DNA of 64,000 bases from Thioalkalivibrio sp. ALE31 (GCF_000377405.1 NZ_KB905023.1:62001-126000); one strand, 5' to 3'. Numbered from the stretch's first letter, positions 1-10,147 are shown. Notes: a model not told the origin generated them from the letters alone. A program made the numbers and translations.

Positions 1-755
<755 letters not shown>

Positions 756-848
756 TCACGTCAATTCAGGAACATGCCCCCGGCTCGGACTGCCTCACTG
801 GGTAAAGCAACCGGAAACGTTGAACCTGACGTTCCAAGGAGGAAGGAC

Positions 849-1700
849 ATGCACGAGAAGGACGAGATCCCCGTTGTGCAGCGGGCCTACCCGGAGGATC
901 TGGGCGAGACCCATCCCGAACACACGCCCGAGACCGACTCGCCCGCGATCCGTGAAGTCGCGCCCGAGGACCTCGGCACCTGGCTCGGCAAGGGCTGGCG
1001 CGACCTCTGGAAGACGCCGGTGGCCCTCGTACACGGCCTGGTGATTGCGCTGGCCAGCCTGGTCCTGTTGGGCCTGTCGTGGAACCAGCCGTGGATGGCC
1101 TTTTCCTTCCTCGCCGGCATCCTGCTGCTCGGCCCTGTACTCGCGGTGGGGGTGAACTACCTGGCGCTGCAGAAGGAACGCGGCGAGCCGGGCGGTGCCG
1201 GACTCGGCTGGCTGGGCACCCTCGGTGGCTCGATCTGGGGCTTCGCCGCGCTCCTGGCCGTGCTGTTCGTGATCTGGGCCAGTTTCGTGTGGATGTGGAT
1301 CGCGGTCCTCAACATCGGCGAACTCGCCATGATGGGGCAGTTGCACCATCTGGTGGGTGCGATGCTCGGCAGCGGCGCCGGGATCATCTCGCTGGTGGGG
1401 GTCGTGCTGGCCGCCATCGTGTTCGGGCTGGTGGTCTTCGCCCTGAGCCTGGCGACCATCCCGGCCCTCCTGGATCACCGGGTGCGCGCCGATGCCCCGC
1501 AAAAGAGCCTGATCGAGTCCATTGGTGTCAGCCTGAAGGCCTTCAACCACAACCCGGGCACCCTGATTCTGTGGGCCCTGATCATCACGGCCCTGTTCAT
1601 GGTGTCGATCGCAACCGGCCTGCTGGCCCTGATCGTGATCTTCCCGTGGCTGGGTTTCGCCATGTGGCATGGCTACCGGGATATGGTCGAGGCAAGCTGA
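849..1700 (+). CDS. DUF2189 family integral membrane protein
   Basis: A 283-residue membrane protein resembling the DUF2189 family of proteobacterial inner-membrane proteins of unknown function. A soluble acidic N-terminus of about 50 residues precedes roughly five hydrophobic segments (near residues 56-75, 84-104, 128-153, 177-200 and 237-265). The ATG at 849 is chosen because GGAGGAAGGAC lies directly upstream; an in-frame ATG at 774 has no such signal. The gene sits between leuS (divergent) and the YbeL-type gene downstream. Family assignment is from sequence appearance; no function is claimed. Confidence 0.8.
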   Translation: MHEKDEIPVVQRAYPEDLGETHPEHTPETDSPAIREVAPEDLGTWLGKGWRDLWKTPVALVHGLVIALASLVLLGLSWNQPWMAFSFLAGILLLGPVLAVGVNYLALQKERGEPGGAGLGWLGTLGGSIWGFAALLAVLFVIWASFVWMWIAVLNIGELAMMGQLHHLVGAMLGSGAGIISLVGVVLAAIVFGLVVFALSLATIPALLDHRVRADAPQKSLIESIGVSLKAFNHNPGTLILWALIITALFMVSIATGLLALIVIFPWLGFAMWHGYRDMVEAS

Positions 1701-1714
1701 GCTCCGACAGGCCA

Positions 1715-1758
1715 AGCGCGGTCGTCCCCGGGGCGCGGGCTCCGGGGACCACCGCGCT
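1715..1758. repeat. GC-rich hairpin between DUF2189 gene and ybeL
   Basis: An inverted repeat with 17-nt arms (1715-1731 and 1742-1758, one mismatch) and a 10-nt loop lies just after the DUF2189 stop codon. No T-run follows, so it is at best a pause, processing or weak terminator signal. It is followed by the perfect 10-bp palindrome CTAACGTTAG at 1763-1772, upstream of the ybeL ribosome binding site. Confidence 0.55.
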
Positions 1759-1809
1759 CGTGCTAACGTTAGGGACACGCCACCATCTACGCTCGCAAAG
1801 GAGAGGCCG

Positions 1810-2349
1810 ATGAGCGAAGAACAGAAGGATCAGGAGCGCGAATCGCGCCTGAGCGATGCCTATCACCGCATGCTGAACGAGGTCACCGAGGACCTCGAGA
1901 AACTGGAAGACAAGACCAGCAAGGCCATCACCGAGGCCCTGGAGAACGCCCGCGACCGTGTGCAGAAGGCCAGCGACCTGACCCGCGAAGAGGCCCACGA
2001 GGTGATGGACTACCTGCGCCGCGACCTGCAGGACCTCGGCGCCTACCTGGACAGTCGCAGCTCTGACTGGCGCGGCTGGCTGCAGATCGATCTGGGCCTG
2101 ATCGAGGCCGGCATCAAGAACGCCCTGGAGCGGATCGCCGACCGCACCCGGATCGAGATCACCGAACTGACCGCGCGCGCCCAGGTGATGGGCGAGTGGC
2201 ACACCGGCGAGATCACCGGCCCGGGCGAGCTGCTGTGCAAGAAGTGCGGCCATCCGCTGCACATGACCCGGGTCGGCCGCATCCCCCCGTGCTCCAACTG
2301 CCACAACACCACCTTCCGCCGCGGCCCCGGAGGCACCGAGGCGGAGTAA
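1810..2349 (+). CDS. ybeL: YbeL-type zinc ribbon protein (DUF1451)
   Basis: A 179-residue protein matching the architecture of E. coli YbeL: a long, charged, probably helical/coiled N-terminal part (residues 1-120) and a C-terminal zinc ribbon with Cys143, Cys146, Cys161 and Cys164 (CKKC and CSNC pairs). The motif YH-(S/T)GE is present as WHTGEITG before the ribbon. The start at 1810 follows AAAGGAGAG. Molecular function is not established for the family. The leuS/ybeL neighbourhood is shared with E. coli, here with a DUF2189 gene inserted between them. Confidence 0.88.
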   Translation: MSEEQKDQERESRLSDAYHRMLNEVTEDLEKLEDKTSKAITEALENARDRVQKASDLTREEAHEVMDYLRRDLQDLGAYLDSRSSDWRGWLQIDLGLIEAGIKNALERIADRTRIEITELTARAQVMGEWHTGEITGPGELLCKKCGHPLHMTRVGRIPPCSNCHNTTFRRGPGGTEAE

Positions 2350-2360
2350 CCCCTCCGGGG
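2325..2360. terminator. hairpin between convergent ybeL and lnt
   Basis: Perfect 9-bp arms CCCCGGAGG (2325-2333) and CCTCCGGGG (2352-2360) span the ybeL stop codon and lie immediately downstream of lnt on the other strand. The position suits a bidirectional transcription end, but there is no U-tract on either side, so termination is inferred mainly from location. Confidence 0.35.
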
Positions 2361-2366
2361 ACAGGT

Positions 2367-3869
2367 TCAGTCGGCGCCGCGGGCGCCGCGCCGGCGCCCG
2401 ACGGCGGCACCGGCAACCACCAGCACCAGCGCGGCAAGCACGGCCGGCCCCGCCCCGGTGGCGGTCGCCGGCGTCACGCCCTGGCGCGGCTGCAGGGTGC
2501 CGGTGACTACCTCGCGGGTAAACGAGCCCGAACGTTCCAGGATGCGGCCATCGGCATCGATCAGGGCCGAGATCCCGGTATTGGTCGCGCGGATCATCGG
2601 GCGCCCGGTCTCCACCGCCCGCACCCGGGCGATCTGCAGATGCTGGGCCGGCGCCAGGCTGTCGCCGAACCAGGCGTCGTTGGAGACATTGACCAGGAAT
2701 CCCGCCTCCGGCAGCGCGGCCCGGATGTGGCGCGAATACGCAGACTCGTAACAGATGCTGACCCCGGCCGTCTGGCCGGCCACCCGCATGCGCCCGTCAC
2801 CGGTCCCCGGGGACAGGTCGGACATCGGGATCGCCAGCAGCCGGTCCAGCCAGTCGAGCTGGCCGCGCAGCGGGATATATTCGCCGAACGGGACCAGCTG
2901 GCGCTTGTTGTACCCCGCGCCGGTGGTCACGTTGATCACCGAGTTGTAGACGTGACGGCCGGCCGAAGCATGGTCGAACACCCCGACCAGCAGCTCGGCA
3001 TCGTGCTCCGCCAGCGACTGCGCGAGCTGCCCCAGCGGGCGCTGCACTTCCACATAGAACGCCGGGATCGCGGTCTCCGGCCAGACCACCAGATCCACGT
3101 CCCCTGCCTCGCGGGTCAGTTCCTGGTAGATCCCCAGCGAATACTCGATGCCGTCGGCATCCCACTTGCGTGCCTGATCGATATTGCCCTGCACCATGGC
3201 CACCGAGAGCGCCTCGCCGCCCGGCTCTACCCAGCGTGCGAGCCCCGGCACGAGCGAAGCCAGCACCAGCACCCCGACCAGCCCCGCGCCCGCCCCGCGC
3301 TGCCCGGCCCGGAACACGCTGACCACGGCCACCGCCAGCAGTGCCACGACCAGCCCCGCCCCCAGCTCGCCGGCCAGCGGCAGCCAGGGCTGCAGCGGTG
3401 TGTCCAGCACGGTGTGCCCGAACAGGAGCCAGGGAAAGCCGGAGAACAGCCAGGAGCGCGCCAGCTCCATCAGCACCAGGCCACCGGCCAGCGCCAGCAT
3501 CCCGGCCGGACGCCCCAGCGGCAGGAAGCGCGCCGCCAGCGCGGCCAGCAGCGCCGGATAGACCGCCATGGCCAGCACAAACAGCACGGTAATCAGCGAG
3601 GCCACGACCAGCGGGGCCTGGCCGAACACCAGCAGGCTGTTGAAGATCCAGGTCACCCCGACGCCGAAAAACCCGAGACCAAAGGCATAGCCGATCCCGG
3701 CGGCCCGGCCCGGGGTCACCCCGGGCAGCAGGGCAAACCAGGCGGCCAGGGCCAGTGGGGCCGCCAGGAACCAGCCCACCGGGGCAAAGGCCAGGGTCGC
3801 CCCCGCCCCGGCCAGCAGGGCCACCAGCCCCGCGGCCCAGGGCGGCAAGTCCGCGACACGGATCGGCAT
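2367..3869 (-). CDS. lnt: apolipoprotein N-acyltransferase
   Basis: Inner-membrane enzyme that adds the third acyl chain to the N-terminal cysteine of lipoproteins, completing their maturation before Lol sorting. At 500 residues it has the family length: about seven hydrophobic segments in residues 11-205, then a periplasmic nitrilase-like domain. The expected catalytic residues are visible as Glu265 (VVWPETAIP), Lys322 (YNKRQLVPFGEY) and Cys373 (SICYES). It is the last gene of the miaB-ybeZ-ybeY-corC-lnt run and starts 5 nt after the corC stop, which indicates cotranscription. Confidence 0.96.
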   Translation of the reverse strand: MPIRVADLPPWAAGLVALLAGAGATLAFAPVGWFLAAPLALAAWFALLPGVTPGRAAGIGYAFGLGFFGVGVTWIFNSLLVFGQAPLVVASLITVLFVLAMAVYPALLAALAARFLPLGRPAGMLALAGGLVLMELARSWLFSGFPWLLFGHTVLDTPLQPWLPLAGELGAGLVVALLAVAVVSVFRAGQRGAGAGLVGVLVLASLVPGLARWVEPGGEALSVAMVQGNIDQARKWDADGIEYSLGIYQELTREAGDVDLVVWPETAIPAFYVEVQRPLGQLAQSLAEHDAELLVGVFDHASAGRHVYNSVINVTTGAGYNKRQLVPFGEYIPLRGQLDWLDRLLAIPMSDLSPGTGDGRMRVAGQTAGVSICYESAYSRHIRAALPEAGFLVNVSNDAWFGDSLAPAQHLQIARVRAVETGRPMIRATNTGISALIDADGRILERSGSFTREVVTGTLQPRQGVTPATATGAGPAVLAALVLVVAGAAVGRRRGARGAD

Positions 3870-3874
3870 GACCG

Positions 3875-4807
3875 TCAGGGGGCGCGGTGGTCGCCCGGCT
3901 CCGGGGCCGGGCCATCGAATGGCTGCGCCCCCTCGCCGGTGGTCACGCGGCCATCCGGCTCCGGCAGGCGCATCTCCAGCAGATGCAGACGCCGGTTGTC
4001 GGCCCGCAATACGCGAAACTGCATGCCATCCACCACGATCTGTTCGCCACGCCGCGGCACATGCCCGAAGTGCGACAGCACCAGGCCTCCGATGGTGTCG
4101 AAGTCGGCCTCGCTGTAGGCGGTCTGGAAGTAGGCGTTGAACTCCTCCATCGGCGTCAGCGCCTTGATGGTGTAGCGCCCGCCGGGGTGCTGCATGATCT
4201 GGGTCAGGTAGTCCTCGACATCGTGCTCGTCCTCGATCTCGCCGACGATCTGCTCCAGCACGTCCTCGATGGTCACCAGTCCGGCCACGCCACCGTACTC
4301 GTCCACCACGATCGCCATGTGGTTGCGGCTCAGGCGGAACTCCTTCAGCAGCACGTTCAGACGCTTGCTCTCCGGCACGAACACCGCCGGGCGCAGGATC
4401 TCCTGCATGTCGAAGGCAGCATCGTCGGGCTCGCCGAAGAAGCGCAGCAGGTCCTTGGCCAGCAGGACGCCAACGACCTCGTCACGGTGATCCCCGACTA
4501 CCGGCAGCCGCGAGTGCGCGGAGGCCACCACGTCGGGGAGAAACTCGGAGAGCCCCGCATCCCGGCGGACCACTTCCATCTGCGCGCGCGGGATCATGAT
4601 GTCGCGCACCTGCATGTCGGCCACGTTGAGCACGCCCTCGAGCATGGTCAGGGCCTCGGGGTCGACCAGTTCGCGGGCGTGGGCGCCCCGCAGGGTCTCG
4701 ATCAGCTCGCGGCGGGTAGCCGGTTCGCGGCGCGGACGCAGGGTCTCGGCGACGCGGGCCAGCCAGCGCCGCCAGATCGGTTGCTCGTCGGGTTCGGGTT
4801 CAGGCAT
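3875..4807 (-). CDS. corC: CorC/YbeX family CBS-domain protein
   Basis: A 310-residue cytosolic member of the CorC/YbeX family, linked in other bacteria to magnesium/cobalt efflux and, in E. coli, to ribosome-related phenotypes. Two CBS domains (about residues 65-190, with [10 protein letters not shown] at the first) precede a CorC_HlyC domain (about 205-295, with [15 protein letters not shown]). It lacks the membrane-spanning domain of longer relatives. The start overlaps the ybeY stop by 8 nt and the order matches the E. coli ybeZYX-lnt operon. Confidence 0.93.
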   Translation of the reverse strand: MPEPEPDEQPIWRRWLARVAETLRPRREPATRRELIETLRGAHARELVDPEALTMLEGVLNVADMQVRDIMIPRAQMEVVRRDAGLSEFLPDVVASAHSRLPVVGDHRDEVVGVLLAKDLLRFFGEPDDAAFDMQEILRPAVFVPESKRLNVLLKEFRLSRNHMAIVVDEYGGVAGLVTIEDVLEQIVGEIEDEHDVEDYLTQIMQHPGGRYTIKALTPMEEFNAYFQTAYSEADFDTIGGLVLSHFGHVPRRGEQIVVDGMQFRVLRADNRRLHLLEMRLPEPDGRVTTGEGAQPFDGPAPEPGDHRAP

Positions 4808-5312
4808 CGGGGGCGTTTCCGGCTGGGTTCGGCGTCAGCGCGCGGGCCGGATGCTCGGCGTAGGGGTCGGGATAGCCTAACCCGGTCAGGATGGAGCGCT
4901 CAACGGCCTCCATCCGCGCGGCCTCGTCCGGCGTCTGGTGATCCATCCCCTGCAGGTGCAGCATCCCGTGCACCACCATGTGGTGGTAGTGGGCGGCCAG
5001 GGGCTTGCCCTGCTCCACCGCCTCGCGCGCCAGCACCGGCGCGCACAGGATGACATCGCCGAGATAGGCGTTCGCCTCGGGCGGCAGACCGGGCGGCAGC
5101 TCCGGTGCGGGGAAGGACAGTACATTGGTCGCGTAGTCGCGGCCGCGGAAGACATGGTTCAGGGTGCGCCCCTCGTCGACATCCACCAGGCGCAGCGTCA
5201 CCGCAGCCTCGCCGGCCCCGCGCCAGGCCGCGCGGGCCGCGCGGTGCAGGGTGGTGGCAGCCGGCAGGCCGGCGCGCGGCACGGCGTACTGCACCGCAAC
5301 CTCAAGCCCCAT
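4800..5312 (-). CDS. ybeY: endoribonuclease / rRNA maturation factor YbeY
   Basis: A 170-residue metalloprotein that takes part in 16S rRNA 3'-end maturation and ribosome quality control. The zinc motif is complete: His115, His119 and His125 in HGMLHLQGMDH. The start is taken as the ATG at 5310-5312, giving the family N-terminus MGLEVAVQY; a longer frame to 5468 lies inside ybeZ. It overlaps ybeZ by 11 nt and corC by 8 nt, so the genes are probably translationally coupled. Confidence 0.95.
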   Translation of the reverse strand: MGLEVAVQYAVPRAGLPAATTLHRAARAAWRGAGEAAVTLRLVDVDEGRTLNHVFRGRDYATNVLSFPAPELPPGLPPEANAYLGDVILCAPVLAREAVEQGKPLAAHYHHMVVHGMLHLQGMDHQTPDEAARMEAVERSILTGLGYPDPYAEHPARALTPNPAGNAPDA

Positions 5313-6330
5313 CGGCGTCCTGCCCGTCCACAGCGGCGCCGGCACCGGACTCGGGCGCCGCATCCGGTTTGCCGGAGGCGCTGTCGTGGGCGTCGTAGGC
5401 CTCCACAATGCGCTGCACCAGCGGATGGCGCACCACGTCACCCGCCTGGAAGCGGGTGATATGTACACCCTCCACGTCGTTCAGGATCTGCATCGCGTGC
5501 TTGAGCCCGGAGCGCTGGCCGCGCGGCAGGTCGACCTGGGTGATGTCGCCGTTGACGACCGCCGTGGAACCAAAGCCGATGCGGGTCAGGAACATCTTCA
5601 TCTGCTCAACCGTGGTGTTCTGCGCCTCGTCGAGGATGATGAAGGCCTCGTTCAGCGTGCGCCCGCGCATGTAGGCCAGCGGGGCCACCTCGATCACCTG
5701 ACGCTCCATCAGGCGCGCGGTCTGGTCGAAGCCCATCAACTCGTAGAGGGCGTCGTACATCGGGCGCAGGTAGGGGTCGATCTTCTGCGCCAGGTCGCCG
5801 GGCAGGAACCCCAGGCGCTCGCCGGCCTCCACCGCCGGGCGCACCAGCACCAGTCGCTGCACGCGGTCCTGCTCCAGCGCCGCGACGGCGGCGGCGACCG
5901 CGAGGAAGGTCTTGCCGGTACCGGCCGGCCCGATGCCGAAACTGAGGTCGTGCTGCGCAATCGCCGCCAGGTATTTCGCCTGGCGCGGGCCGCGCCCGCG
6001 GATCACCGCGCGCTTCAGGCGCAGCGATGGATCGCCCGCATTGCCGTCGGGCTCGGCCAGGCCTTCGACATGCGCCGTCTGCAGCGCCGTATGCACCTGT
6101 TCCAGGCTGACCGGCTCCTCCTGCGCCATGCGATGGAGGTCGTGGATCAGCGCCCCGGCGGCCTGCACCGCGGTCTTCGGACCGGTCAGATTAAAGCGCG
6201 GTCCGCGGTTGTGCACGGCCACGCCCAGGCGCGACTCGATCAGGCGCAGATGGGCATCCAGCGGCCCGGAGATCCGCGCGAGCGTCTCCTGGTCACCGGG
6301 TTCCAGGGTGAAATCCAGACGATTGGCCAT
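5302..6330 (-). CDS. ybeZ: PhoH-like ATPase YbeZ
   Basis: A 342-residue PhoH-family ATPase; relatives bind nucleotide and work with YbeY in RNA metabolism. The Walker A loop is GPAGTGKT at residues 134-141, with a Walker B-type FIILDEAQN further on and the conserved block MFLTRIGFGS. The N-terminus aligns with E. coli YbeZ, so the ATG at 6328-6330 is preferred. No Shine-Dalgarno sequence is visible there: the upstream bases are the end of the repeat element at 6334-6621, which separates this gene from miaB. Confidence 0.94.
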   Translation of the reverse strand: MANRLDFTLEPGDQETLARISGPLDAHLRLIESRLGVAVHNRGPRFNLTGPKTAVQAAGALIHDLHRMAQEEPVSLEQVHTALQTAHVEGLAEPDGNAGDPSLRLKRAVIRGRGPRQAKYLAAIAQHDLSFGIGPAGTGKTFLAVAAAVAALEQDRVQRLVLVRPAVEAGERLGFLPGDLAQKIDPYLRPMYDALYELMGFDQTARLMERQVIEVAPLAYMRGRTLNEAFIILDEAQNTTVEQMKMFLTRIGFGSTAVVNGDITQVDLPRGQRSGLKHAMQILNDVEGVHITRFQAGDVVRHPLVQRIVEAYDAHDSASGKPDAAPESGAGAAVDGQDADGA

Positions 6331-6333
6331 GCG

Positions 6334-6621
6334 CTAGGGAACCACTGAACAATGTGCATGTTCGCGCTCGAGTCGCTTTTGCTCGCTGACCAGGCGCGGT
6401 GAGTGAAGTGTAGCCTGGCTACATGAACGAGCCGCAACGCCGTCCGCGGGCAAAAGCGGCCGAGCCCCGGCTTCAAATGATTTGTGGGGTTGGCACCCCA
6501 TGTTCCCCGATCCTGCGTTGCGGCCCTTGCCGGTAGAACCACTACCGCCTGCGGACCGCGCCTTGACTCGGAAAACATGGGGTGCCAACGCGAACATGCA
6601 CATTGTTCAGTGTTTCCCTAG
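6334..6621. mobile_element. palindromic MITE-like element, copy A
   Basis: A 288-bp non-coding element between miaB and ybeZ. Terminal inverted repeats of 33 bp (6334-6366 and 6589-6621, one mismatch) begin with CTAGGGA. Inside are a perfect 16-bp inverted pair (6489-6504 and 6574-6589), a small hairpin with loop AACCA (6531-6547) and another stem-loop (6409-6423). It is homologous to the element at 38875-39178 read on the opposite strand. Flanking CTAG on both sides would fit the 4-bp CTAR target duplications known for the IS5 group, which suggests a non-autonomous IS5-type MITE; that link is inference. The right-hand CTAG supplies the miaB stop codon. Confidence 0.85.
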
Positions 6622-7970
6622 GCGCCGACGGCCGCAGACATGGCCCGCTCCACGGTTCGGCCGCGCAGGGAATGCGCCAGGGCATCGGTGATCTCGACCG
6701 GGATCATCTGCCCGATCAGGCCGGGGTCGCCGGCGAAGTTCACGATGCGGTTGTTCGCCGTGCGTCCGGCCAGTTCGCCGGGATTGCGCTTGGCCGGGCC
6801 CTCGACCAGCACGGGCTCGATGTTGCCGACCATGGCCTGGTTGCGTTCGCGCCCGTGCTGCTCGATCAGGGCCTGCAGCTCGGCCAGGCGGGCCTTCTTG
6901 GTGGCCAGCGGCACGTCGTCCGGCAGTGAGGCCGCCGGTGTGCCCGGGCGGGCGCTGTAGATGAAGCTGAAGGAGAAGTCGAAGTGCAGCTCCTCGATCA
7001 GCTTCATGGTCGCCGCGTGGTCGGCATCCGTCTCGCCGGGGAAGCCGACGATGAAGTCGGAGGACAGGTCCAGGTCCGGGCGCGCCTCGCGCAGGCGGCG
7101 GATCTTGGACTTGTATTCCAGGATCGTGTGGCCGCGTTTCATCTGCGCCAGGATGCGGTCGGAGCCGCTCTGTACCGGCAGGTGCAGGTGGCTGACCAGC
7201 TTGGGCTCGTCGGCAAAGGCCTGGATCAGCGAATCGGAGAACTCCACCGGGTGCGAGGTGGTGAAGCGGATGCGTTCGATCCCGTCCACCGCGGCGACGT
7301 AGTGGATCAGCAGCGCGAGGTCGGCGGTATCGCCATCCTCCATCGGTCCCCGATAGGCGTTCACGTTCTGCCCCAGCAGGTTGATCTCCCGGACGCCCTG
7401 CGCGGCCAGCGCCACCACCTCGGCGATCACGTCGTCGAACGGCCGGCTGATCTCGTCGCCGCGGGTATAGGGCACCACGCAGAAGCTGCAGTACTTGGAA
7501 CAGCCCTCCATCACCGAGACGAACGCGGTCGGGCCATCGGCCTTCGGCTCGGGCAGGCGGTCGAACTTCTCGATCTCGGGGAAGGAGATGTCCACCACCG
7601 GCGCCCGCTCGCGGCGTACCGACTGGATCATCGCCGGCAGGCGGTGCAGCGTCTGCGGGCCGAACACCAGGTCCACATACGGCGCACGTTCGCGCAGGGC
7701 GTCGCCCTCCTGGCTGGCGACACAGCCCCCCACGCCGATGATCACCTCCGGCCGGCGCTCCTTGATCTGGCGCCAGCGCCCCAGCAGCGAGAACACCTTC
7801 TCCTGCGCCTTCTCGCGGATGGAGCAGGTGTTCATCAACAGGACATCGGCCTGCTCCGGATCGTCGGTACGCTCGGCCCCGTGCAGCTCGCGCAGCGCGT
7901 CGAGCATGCGATCGGAGTCGTACTCGTTCATCTGGCAGCCGTGCGTCTGAATATAGACCTTGCGGATCAT
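6618..7970 (-). CDS. miaB: tRNA-2-methylthio-N6-isopentenyladenosine synthase MiaB
   Basis: Radical-SAM methylthiotransferase that converts i6A37 to ms2i6A37 in tRNAs. At 450 residues it has the usual length: an N-terminal UPF0004 domain with cluster ligands Cys12, Cys49 and Cys83, the radical-SAM motif at Cys157, Cys161 and Cys164 (CSKYCSFC), and a C-terminal TRAM domain. The ATG at 7968-7970 gives the family start [12 protein letters not shown]. The stop codon TAG lies in the terminal CTAG of the downstream repeat element, so the extreme C-terminus may have been altered by that insertion. Confidence 0.97.
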   Translation of the reverse strand: MIRKVYIQTHGCQMNEYDSDRMLDALRELHGAERTDDPEQADVLLMNTCSIREKAQEKVFSLLGRWRQIKERRPEVIIGVGGCVASQEGDALRERAPYVDLVFGPQTLHRLPAMIQSVRRERAPVVDISFPEIEKFDRLPEPKADGPTAFVSVMEGCSKYCSFCVVPYTRGDEISRPFDDVIAEVVALAAQGVREINLLGQNVNAYRGPMEDGDTADLALLIHYVAAVDGIERIRFTTSHPVEFSDSLIQAFADEPKLVSHLHLPVQSGSDRILAQMKRGHTILEYKSKIRRLREARPDLDLSSDFIVGFPGETDADHAATMKLIEELHFDFSFSFIYSARPGTPAASLPDDVPLATKKARLAELQALIEQHGRERNQAMVGNIEPVLVEGPAKRNPGELAGRTANNRIVNFAGDPGLIGQMIPVEITDALAHSLRGRTVERAMSAAVGA

Positions 7971-8017
7971 GCTCTCGGTACTTCGCTGGTTGGGCCGGTC
8001 AGGGATCGCCGTGCGTT

Positions 8018-8494
8018 CTAGAAGGGGACGTCGTCGTCATCAAAGCCACCGGAGACCGGGGCGCTGCTGCGGTTGCCACCCTGCTGGCCGCCACCGCCAT
8101 AGGCATTGCCGCCGCCATAGCCCGGGTCCTGATCGAACCCGCCACCGCCGCCGCCCCCGCGACCGCCGATCAGCTGCATGTCGTTGGCGACCACCTCGGT
8201 GCTGTAGCGGTCGTTGCCGGACTGGTCCTGCCACTTGCGCGTCTGGATCTTGCCTTCGATATAGACCTGCGAGCCCTTGGACAGATACTGCGCGGCGATA
8301 TCCGCCAGGCGCCCGAACATCACCACCCGGTGCCATTCGGTGTTCTCGCGCTTCTCGCCGGAATTCTTGTCGGTCCACTGTTCCGACGTTGCCAGACGCA
8401 GGTTGGTGACGGTAACCCCGTTGGGGGTCTCGCGCTTTTCCGGGTCGGCCCCGAGGTTGCCGAGCAGGATGACTTTGTTGACGCCGCGGGCCAT
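8018..8494 (-). CDS. ssb: single-stranded DNA-binding protein
   Basis: A 158-residue SSB that coats single-stranded DNA in replication, repair and recombination. The N-terminal OB-fold begins [19 protein letters not shown]; a glycine-rich linker follows and the acidic interaction tip ends DDDDVPF. The ATG at 8492-8494 is chosen because GAAGGAGG lies just upstream. The order ssb - MFS transporter - uvrA is also seen in Pseudomonas. No LexA-type operator was recognised upstream. Confidence 0.97.
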   Translation of the reverse strand: MARGVNKVILLGNLGADPEKRETPNGVTVTNLRLATSEQWTDKNSGEKRENTEWHRVVMFGRLADIAAQYLSKGSQVYIEGKIQTRKWQDQSGNDRYSTEVVANDMQLIGGRGGGGGGGFDQDPGYGGGNAYGGGGQQGGNRSSAPVSGGFDDDDVPF

Positions 8495-8533
8495 GGGGCC
8501 TCCTTCAGTCGGGCATGGAGAGACAGACCCGAT

Positions 8534-8562
8534 AGTGTAGCAGCCCGCCCCCGCCGCGACAG
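8534..8562 (-). promoter_or_regulatory. probable ssb promoter
   Basis: Minus-strand CTGTCG (8557-8562) and TACACT (8534-8539) are separated by 17 nt, about 40 nt before the ssb start codon. The -10 box matches the consensus at 4/6 positions and the -35 box at 3/6. The rest of the ssb-MFS gap shows no other clear signal. Confidence 0.45.
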
Positions 8563-8603
8563 TGCACCGGTCCACGACGCGGAGCGGGCACGTCCTGCCG
8601 GCG

Positions 8604-9974
8604 CTACCGGGAGGGCGGGCGCGCCAGCCAGGCCGCCAGCTCGGGGGTATCCGGACCGCCGGGCTCCACCTTCAGGTAGAGGGACCCGGCGTCCGGCGAC
8701 AGCTCGGCCTCGTGCACCCCCGGCCAGTGCGCGATCAGGCGCAGCAGCTCGGCCTCGCGACCGGACCAGTGGGCGGGCAGCGCCAGCACGCGGTTGGAGC
8801 GGTAGCGCGGCTGCATCCCGCGCGCCCCCCACCACCACAGCAGCAGCAAAGGCACCCCGGCGAGGAACACGCCGACCGGCCCGGCGACCGTCAGCAAGGC
8901 GCCCCCCAGCATCCCGCCGGCGAAGATCCCGAGGAACTGCGCGGTGGCGAAGCCGCCCATCGCGGTGCCCTTGTGGGCCACCGGCGCCACGCGTGCCACC
9001 AGGGACGGCAATCCGGCCTCCAGCAGATTGAACGCGGCGAAGAACAGGATCATCAAGGCGCCCAGCGTCCACAGGCCGCCACCGTCCAGCACCAGCAGGG
9101 CCAGCAGGACCTGCACCCCGGCCAGCAGGAGGATCGCCGCGCGCAGCACGGCGTGCACGCGCCGCCGCCGCTCGCCGAAGATGATCCCCGGCAGCATCAG
9201 CACGAACCCCGCCAGCAGGACCGGCACATAGAACTTCCAGTGACTCGCCCCGGGCAGCGCCAGGGTCTCCAGCAGCAGGACCGGGATCACCAGGAAGTTC
9301 GCGGCCAGCACCAGGTGCAGCACAAAGATGCCGAGATTCAGGCGCAGCAGGTCGGGGGCGCGCAGGACCCGCGGCAACGCGGACCACACCGGCACCATGT
9401 CCGGATGCCTGCGCACCCGATCCGGGCTCGGCACCCACAGGAACAGGATCACGATCGCGACCAACCCGAGCAGCGCAGAGAGGCCGAAGACCCCCTCCAG
9501 CCCCGCCGCACGGTCCACCAAGGGGCCCAGGGCCATCGCGGCGGTAAAGGTCAGACCGATGGTCAAGCCGATGGCAGCCAGCGCCCGCATCCGACGCTCC
9601 TCGCCGACCAGGTCCGCCGTCAGGGCCAGGATCACCGCGGCCACCGCGCCGGCCCCCTGCAGGGCACGCCCGAGGATGATGCCGTGGATGGTCTCCGCCA
9701 GCGCGGCCACCAGGCTGCCGGCAACGAACAGCAGCAGGCCGGCCAGGATCAGCGGCTTGCGCCCCACGCGGTCGGACAGCAGCCCGAACGGGATCTGCAG
9801 AATCGCCTGGGTGAGGCCGTAGATCCCCAGCGCCAGCCCCATCAGCAGCGGAGTCGCGCCAGGGATACGGTCGGCATGCAGCATAAAGACGGGCAGGACC
9901 ATGAACAGGCCCGCCATGCGCACGCCATAGATCGCCGCGAGCCCGGTGGTGGCGCGCAACTCGCGCGGGCTCAT
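8604..9974 (-). CDS. MFS transporter, YajR-like with C-terminal YAM-type domain
   Basis: A 456-residue major facilitator superfamily transporter with about 12 membrane segments and the MFS motif A between helices 2 and 3 ([11 protein letters not shown]). A soluble tail of roughly 70 residues resembles the ferredoxin-like YAM domain of YajR. Substrate unknown. The ATG at 9972-9974 ([11 protein letters not shown]) is preferred because the upstream extension is not transporter-like. It lies between ssb and the divergent uvrA, a context conserved in Pseudomonas. Confidence 0.88.
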   Translation of the reverse strand: MSPRELRATTGLAAIYGVRMAGLFMVLPVFMLHADRIPGATPLLMGLALGIYGLTQAILQIPFGLLSDRVGRKPLILAGLLLFVAGSLVAALAETIHGIILGRALQGAGAVAAVILALTADLVGEERRMRALAAIGLTIGLTFTAAMALGPLVDRAAGLEGVFGLSALLGLVAIVILFLWVPSPDRVRRHPDMVPVWSALPRVLRAPDLLRLNLGIFVLHLVLAANFLVIPVLLLETLALPGASHWKFYVPVLLAGFVLMLPGIIFGERRRRVHAVLRAAILLLAGVQVLLALLVLDGGGLWTLGALMILFFAAFNLLEAGLPSLVARVAPVAHKGTAMGGFATAQFLGIFAGGMLGGALLTVAGPVGVFLAGVPLLLLWWWGARGMQPRYRSNRVLALPAHWSGREAELLRLIAHWPGVHEAELSPDAGSLYLKVEPGGPDTPELAAWLARPPSR

Positions 9975-10147
9975 GGCGTCCGGAACCGGCGCATGGACGG
10001 AGGGGTGTTCATGGCAGCGGAGTTTACCGGCAACCCCGGCGCGGAAACCATGGCGCCGCACGCCCGGGTGTTAACATGGTCGGTTTGCGGTACCCCGGAT
10101 CGCCGGGCACACCGCGCGACGCAACCCGGTGGAGTCGACCCAGCCCC

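Noticed and set aside
2196-4118. 640-codon open frame antisense to lnt and corC
   Set aside because: Composition is Arg/Gly/Pro/Gln-rich without domains, and it runs opposite two well-recognised genes. It is a GC-rich reading shadow.
8495-10147. LexA-type operator for ssb or uvrA
   Set aside because: No CTG-N10-CAG palindrome resembling a LexA box was found upstream of either gene by eye.
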